DNA of 9,918 nucleotides from Tannerellaceae bacterium. Lineage in GTDB: Bacteria; Bacteroidota; Bacteroidia; Bacteroidales; Tannerellaceae. Below are positions 6,991 through 9,918 of the stretch, piece after piece. The notes under the pieces were generated by a model. The model was not told where the DNA came from. It saw only the letters and a program-made list of their open reading frames with translations, and made no database searches. Numbering within the stretch: the stretch's first letter is position 1; every line of letters begins with the position of its first letter. The stretch lies in the NCBI GenBank assembly GCA_031267205.1, contig JAIRZN010000181.1, forward strand, positions 1-9,918. Reading direction: 5' to 3'. The position numbers and the translations under genes were made by a program.

Positions 6991-8006
6991 TCGGCATCCG
7001 TAAATTTTCGGGCGATTATATAACACGAAGCCGTCTCAAAGTCTTCATCGGATAGATTCAAAAATCTATCCACAAGTTTTTTCCTCCCGATTGACGGTTT
7101 TCCTTCAGCAGCTCCCGGACTGGGGATTTTGGCTATAATTTGGAATCCGCTTTCTTTAAATAACTGCAAATGCGTTGATAGAGGTTCCCTGTTTAATAGA
7201 TACGGCCTTGTTCCCCTGTTCTTTTCCCATTGTGTCATGGTGATGCCCCAATGTCCGTTCCATTCATATGTTTCGCTATGCGATCTGAAATCAATTTCAT
7301 GTGAGACAAAGCCTTCATCGGTTAAGATTTTTGACATGACGGCATAGAAATTTTTCAAATTGTCAATATGCTCCAGAACGGCTTGTGAAAAAACAAAATC
7401 GACAACGGGATAACTATTCCCATAATTTTCCCAAGGCACGATGTATTCTATCTTTATTTTACCGGATTCATTTTTACGGAAGGCGGGAGATAGTATTTGC
7501 CTTATTGATTCGAGACGATCTTCCGATAGATTTGTTGCCAGATCATCATCGCTGAAAATATGTGCAGGAAAGGAATAATCATCCAATAAAGGCTTAACCT
7601 CAGGAAATTCATTGCTATCGGGAATAGCGGCTTTTTCTTTGAATAATAACGCAAGTTCATTTAATATTTTCAAGTTCCGGGCATTATTGGCATGATCAAC
7701 AACGTCTAAAGCATAATATTCGTCTGATCCGGCAAGTATTGCGCAAAGTCCGATACCAAGCGAGTCGCCGGGGCCAAATTCTGCAATACGAAGAGGTATC
7801 GTCTTCATTCCATTGTTAAACAACTGTACTATATGCCGCATAAAAACGGAATAACAATACCTTGCGGATATTGTTCCGCCGGTTCCCCTTGCTGTGAAAC
7901 CGGGTTTTACTTTCTTTATTATTTTAAGACCGATACTATAACACTTGCGTGCAAAGCTTCTTAAATAAAAGTACATTCTCGAATTTTTAAAAGATAAGAT
8001 GTTCAT
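6987..8006 (-). CDS. Class I SAM-dependent methyltransferase, surface-glycan type
   Basis: This is a 339-residue predicted cytoplasmic methyltransferase. Motif I is RIAEFGPGDSLGIG (73-86). The acidic strand with the cofactor-binding Asp is YYALDVVDHAN (97-107). The strand-4 region is VDFVFSQAVLEHIDNL (202-217), followed by HEIDFRSHSE (236-245). The C-terminal stretch NGHWGITMTQWEKNRGTRPY (250-269) and LLNREPLSTHL (270-280) resembles, from memory, methyltransferases in O-antigen and capsule clusters, so the acceptor may be a sugar; this is inference. ATG 8006 lies about 20 bases after a TACATTTG -7 box; a second ATG at 7976 is less likely. It begins the receptor unit, and its TGA overlaps the receptor ATG. 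Base composition is unlike its neighbours: 23 G/C of 60 in each of the lines at 7501 and 7681, against 40 of 60 in the receptor line at 5401. This suggests horizontal acquisition. Confidence 0.85.
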   Translation of the reverse strand: MNILSFKNSRMYFYLRSFARKCYSIGLKIIKKVKPGFTARGTGGTISARYCYSVFMRHIVQLFNNGMKTIPLRIAEFGPGDSLGIGLCAILAGSDEYYALDVVDHANNARNLKILNELALLFKEKAAIPDSNEFPEVKPLLDDYSFPAHIFSDDDLATNLSEDRLESIRQILSPAFRKNESGKIKIEYIVPWENYGNSYPVVDFVFSQAVLEHIDNLKNFYAVMSKILTDEGFVSHEIDFRSHSETYEWNGHWGITMTQWEKNRGTRPYLLNREPLSTHLQLFKESGFQIIAKIPSPGAAEGKPSIGRKKLVDRFLNLSDEDFETASCYIIARKFTDAE

Positions 8007-8027
8007 AGTGTTTTTTTATTTTAGACG

Positions 8028-8035
8028 CAAATGTA
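8028..8035 (-). promoter_or_regulatory. Putative -7 box of the methyltransferase-receptor unit (TACATTTG)
   Basis: Read on the minus strand, 8035 to 8028 is TACATTTG, an exact match to the Bacteroidota TANNTTTG consensus, 21 bases before the methyltransferase ATG at 8006. This implies a leader of roughly 15-18 A/T-rich bases. No clear -33 TTG is seen at the usual spacing. It is the only likely promoter I see for the three-gene unit. Confidence 0.5.
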
Positions 8036-8063
8036 TATAAAAAGCAGTTGCGTTTTCTTCAGG

Positions 8064-8121
8064 TATCCGAGTTGATTTAAAATACTCAATTCCCAGAGAG
8101 TTCATTTTTGATTCTCGGATA
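8064..8121. repeat. Inverted repeat in the divergent intergenic region
   Basis: TATCCGAG (8064-8071) and CTCGGATA (8114-8121) are perfect 8-base inverted copies separated by 42 bases. A related direct pair, GAGTTGATTT (8069-8078) and GAGTTCATTT (8098-8107), lies within, differing at one base. The block sits between the divergent methyltransferase and asnA promoters, so it could be an operator or a long-loop hairpin. The function is unknown. Confidence 0.35.
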
Positions 8122-8164
8122 GTCTCCCCCTCTACATTCATAATTCAACAGATTGATTTTTTTC

Positions 8165-8172
8165 TACCTTTG
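8165..8172 (+). promoter_or_regulatory. Putative -7 box of asnA-ung (TACCTTTG)
   Basis: TACCTTTG matches TANNTTTG exactly and lies 40 bases before the asnA ATG at 8213, predicting a leader of about 35 bases. There is no convincing -33 TTG at about 19 bases upstream; the nearest TTG (8153-8155) is too close. Confidence 0.55.
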
Positions 8173-8183
8173 TTCCCGACAAA

Positions 8184-8216
8184 ATGCATATTTATTTTAA
8201 AAATTTACAACTATGA
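8184..8216 (+). CDS. Possible 10-codon upstream ORF overlapping the asnA start
   Basis: ATG 8184 opens the peptide MHIYFKNLQL and ends at TGA 8214-8216. The stop therefore shares an ATGA with the asnA start codon at 8213. It lies downstream of the -7 box, so it would be in the asnA mRNA. It has no run of Asn codons that would suggest attenuation. It could couple ribosomes to asnA, or be chance in AT-rich leader sequence. Confidence 0.2.
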   Translation: MHIYFKNLQL

Positions 8217-9247
8217 GTTACCTTATAAAGCCTCCGGGCTACAAGCCGCTGCTTAATCTGCCTCAAACCGAGATGGGCATAAAGAAGATTAAGGACTTCT
8301 TCCAGCAGAACCTCTCCTCCGCGCTCAGGCTGAGGCGTGTCACGGCGCCGCTGTTTGTGATGAAAGGGACGGGCGTCAACGATGACCTTAACGGCGTCGA
8401 GCGGGCCGTCGGTTTCCCTATCCTCGACATGGACGACGCCGTGGCGGAGATCGTGCACTCGCTCGCCAAATGGAAACGCCTCACATTAGCCGATTACGCC
8501 ATCGAGGAAGGATATGGCATATATACCGACATGAACGCCATCCGGGCCGACGAGATACTGGGCAACTGTCATTCCCTCTATGTCGACCAGTGGGACTGGG
8601 AAAGGGTGATGAACAGCGAGGAACGCACGGTGGATTTCCTAAGGCAAATCGTCCGGCGCATCTACGGCGCCCTCCTTAGAACCGAGTACATGGTATACGA
8701 GATGTTCCCTGAAATCAAACCTGCACTGCCGCCGGAAGTGGAGTTTATTTATGCCGAAGACTTACTCCGGAAGTATCCCGCACTGACGCCTAAGGAACGC
8801 GAAGACGCCGCAGCCGAAGAATTTGGAGCGATATTTATAATAGGTATAGGCGCTCCCCTGAGCAATGGCGAAAAGCACGACGGACGCGCTCCCGACTACG
8901 ACGACTGGTCGACGCCCTACGGCGGACATACGGGAATGAACGGCGACCTTATCGTATGGGACAAAGTACTCGGACACGCCCTCGAACTCTCGTCAATGGG
9001 TATCCGCGTCGATAAAGAGGCCCTGCTCAGGCAACTCGAAATCTGTGGCGCCGAAGACCGTAAGGAGCTTTATTTCCACCGCCGCCTGCTCAACGGCGAA
9101 CTCCCCCAAAGCATCGGCGGAGGAATCGGGCAAAGCCGCCTCTGCATGTTCCTGCTACAAAAAGCGCATATCGGAGAAATACAGGCCAGCATATGGCCCG
9201 ACCGGATGAGACGCGAAGCTTCCGAAGCGGGAATGCCTTTAATATAA
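8213..9247 (+). CDS. asnA: Aspartate-ammonia ligase (asparagine synthetase A)
   Basis: This cytoplasmic enzyme makes asparagine from aspartate, ammonia and ATP (giving AMP and pyrophosphate), with a fold related to class II aminoacyl-tRNA synthetases. The 344-residue product is slightly longer than the 330-residue E. coli AsnA. Diagnostic motifs are all present: VHSLAKWKR (81-89), YVDQWDWERVM (123-133), KHDGRAPDYDDWSTP (221-235), LELSSMGIRVD (257-267) and IGGGIGQSR (301-309). The N-terminal stretch MSYLIKPPGYKPLLN is longer than in E. coli and is as I recall it in Bacteroidales. ATG 8213 is preceded by an AT-rich leader without Shine-Dalgarno, as expected. The gene is divergent from the methyltransferase unit and is followed by ung after 6 nt, which suggests one transcript, though the two functions are not related. 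The sequence looks intact. Confidence 0.97.
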   Translation: MSYLIKPPGYKPLLNLPQTEMGIKKIKDFFQQNLSSALRLRRVTAPLFVMKGTGVNDDLNGVERAVGFPILDMDDAVAEIVHSLAKWKRLTLADYAIEEGYGIYTDMNAIRADEILGNCHSLYVDQWDWERVMNSEERTVDFLRQIVRRIYGALLRTEYMVYEMFPEIKPALPPEVEFIYAEDLLRKYPALTPKEREDAAAEEFGAIFIIGIGAPLSNGEKHDGRAPDYDDWSTPYGGHTGMNGDLIVWDKVLGHALELSSMGIRVDKEALLRQLEICGAEDRKELYFHRRLLNGELPQSIGGGIGQSRLCMFLLQKAHIGEIQASIWPDRMRREASEAGMPLI

Positions 9248-9253
9248 TGTGTG

Positions 9254-9916
9254 ATGGACGTTAAAATAGAACAGGAATGGAAGGCGCAACTCTCGTCCGA
9301 GTTCGAGGAGGAGTACTTCCGCCTGTTGACTGATTTCGTGAGGGAGGAATACAGCCGCAACACCGTCTATCCCGCAGGCCGCAACATCTTCAAGGCCTTC
9401 GAGCGTTGCCCGTTCGGAAGCGTAAAGGTCGTAATACTTGGGCAAGACCCTTACCACGAACCCGAACAGGCGCACGGGCTATGCTTCTCGGTCAGGGAAG
9501 GCGTCCCTTTCCCGCCGTCGCTTGTCAATATCTTCAAGGAAGTAGAGAGCGATACCGGAGCGCCTTTCCCTCAGAGCGGCGACCTTACGCGCTGGGCCGA
9601 TCAAGGCGTGTTGCTGCTCAATGCCACCCTCACCGTCAGGGCGCGTCAGGCAGGCTCGCACCAGAACAAGGGTTGGGAACGGTTTACGGACGCCGTCGTC
9701 CGCCGCCTGGATGCCGGGCGCGACAATATAGTCTACATCCTCTGGGGCGCGTATGCCGGACGCAAGGGTGATTTCATAAACCGGCAACGCAACCTTGTCC
9801 TGACCTCGGCGCATCCCTCCCCGCTTTCGTCTTACAGGGGCTTCTTCGGAAACAAACATTTCAGCCGCGCGAACGACTACCTCATCGCCTGCGGCAAGAC
9901 GCCAATCAATTGGTGA
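9254..9916 (+). CDS. ung: Uracil-DNA glycosylase, family 1
   Basis: This enzyme removes uracil from DNA, whether from dUTP misincorporation or cytosine deamination, to start base-excision repair. The 220-residue product has the water-activating motif GQDPYH at 63-68 (catalytic Asp65), the uracil-pocket region AHGLCFSV, the segment PSLVNIFKE, LLLNATLTVR, and the DNA-intercalation loop HPSPLS at 187-192, where His187 and Leu191 match E. coli numbering. The residues after GQDPYH are E-P-E-Q instead of the more common G-P-G-Q, a minor variation. An in-frame GTG at 9251 could also start the protein, but ATG 9254 gives the usual N-terminus and lies 6 nt after the asnA stop. The gene is complete, with TGA at 9914-9916, two bases before the window ends, so any further operon genes are not visible. 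Confidence 0.97.
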   Translation: MDVKIEQEWKAQLSSEFEEEYFRLLTDFVREEYSRNTVYPAGRNIFKAFERCPFGSVKVVILGQDPYHEPEQAHGLCFSVREGVPFPPSLVNIFKEVESDTGAPFPQSGDLTRWADQGVLLLNATLTVRARQAGSHQNKGWERFTDAVVRRLDAGRDNIVYILWGAYAGRKGDFINRQRNLVLTSAHPSPLSSYRGFFGNKHFSRANDYLIACGKTPINW

Positions 9917-9918
9917 CG

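Noticed and set aside
4711..7026. Longer upstream start for the receptor
   Set aside because: The extra 12 residues would precede the basic start of a clear signal peptide and lie inside the methyltransferase coding sequence. ATG 6990 gives the normal N-terminus.
1..9918. CRISPR array, insertion sequence, tRNA or phage genes
   Set aside because: No regularly spaced repeats, transposase or integrase proteins, T-arm-like GTTCGA motifs or phage structural proteins were seen on either strand.

Overview
The window reads as chromosomal DNA from a member of the Bacteroidales (Bacteroidota). Three things point there. The TrmB and AsnA proteins closely resemble remembered Bacteroidales homologues. 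TANNTTTG-type -7 boxes sit in front of three genes. A TonB-dependent receptor with a carboxypeptidase-regulatory-like N-terminal domain is paired with a DUF4249 lipoprotein, a combination typical of this phylum. Shine-Dalgarno sequences are weak or absent, as expected. The genus cannot be fixed from sequence reading alone.

Layout: (1) Positions 1-771 hold at most the 3' end of an upstream gene, then a roughly 500-base gene-free stretch of short repeats, stem-loops and G-rich runs that looks like a dispersed Bacteroidales intergenic repeat. (2) Positions 772-2681 (+) hold trmB (tRNA m7G46 methyltransferase) and an Mrp-type Fe-S carrier ATPase, 8 nt apart and probably co-transcribed. (3) Positions 2862-3824 (+) hold a helix-turn-helix regulator-like protein with a large unrecognised C-terminal part, preceded by an AT-rich gap with a perfect palindrome and a possible 25-codon ORF. 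(4) Positions 3851-8006 (-) hold a tightly overlapping three-gene unit transcribed right to left: a SAM-dependent methyltransferase, a TonB-dependent receptor and a DUF4249 lipoprotein. The first junction is an ATGA overlap and the second is probably a 19-base overlap. (5) Positions 8213-9916 (+) hold asnA (ammonia-dependent asparagine synthetase) and ung (uracil-DNA glycosylase), 6 nt apart and divergent from the methyltransferase.

The housekeeping pairs (trmB-mrp and asnA-ung) are ordinary. The accessory interest lies in the three-gene unit. The receptor and the DUF4249 lipoprotein probably form an outer-membrane uptake or surface complex. The methyltransferase that leads the unit resembles those of surface-polysaccharide clusters, is clearly more AT-rich than its neighbours, and has no glycosyltransferases beside it. 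No CRISPR array, insertion sequence, integrase, tRNA or rRNA was seen. I found no convincing evidence of a wholly new system; the methyltransferase-receptor coupling is the best candidate for follow-up.
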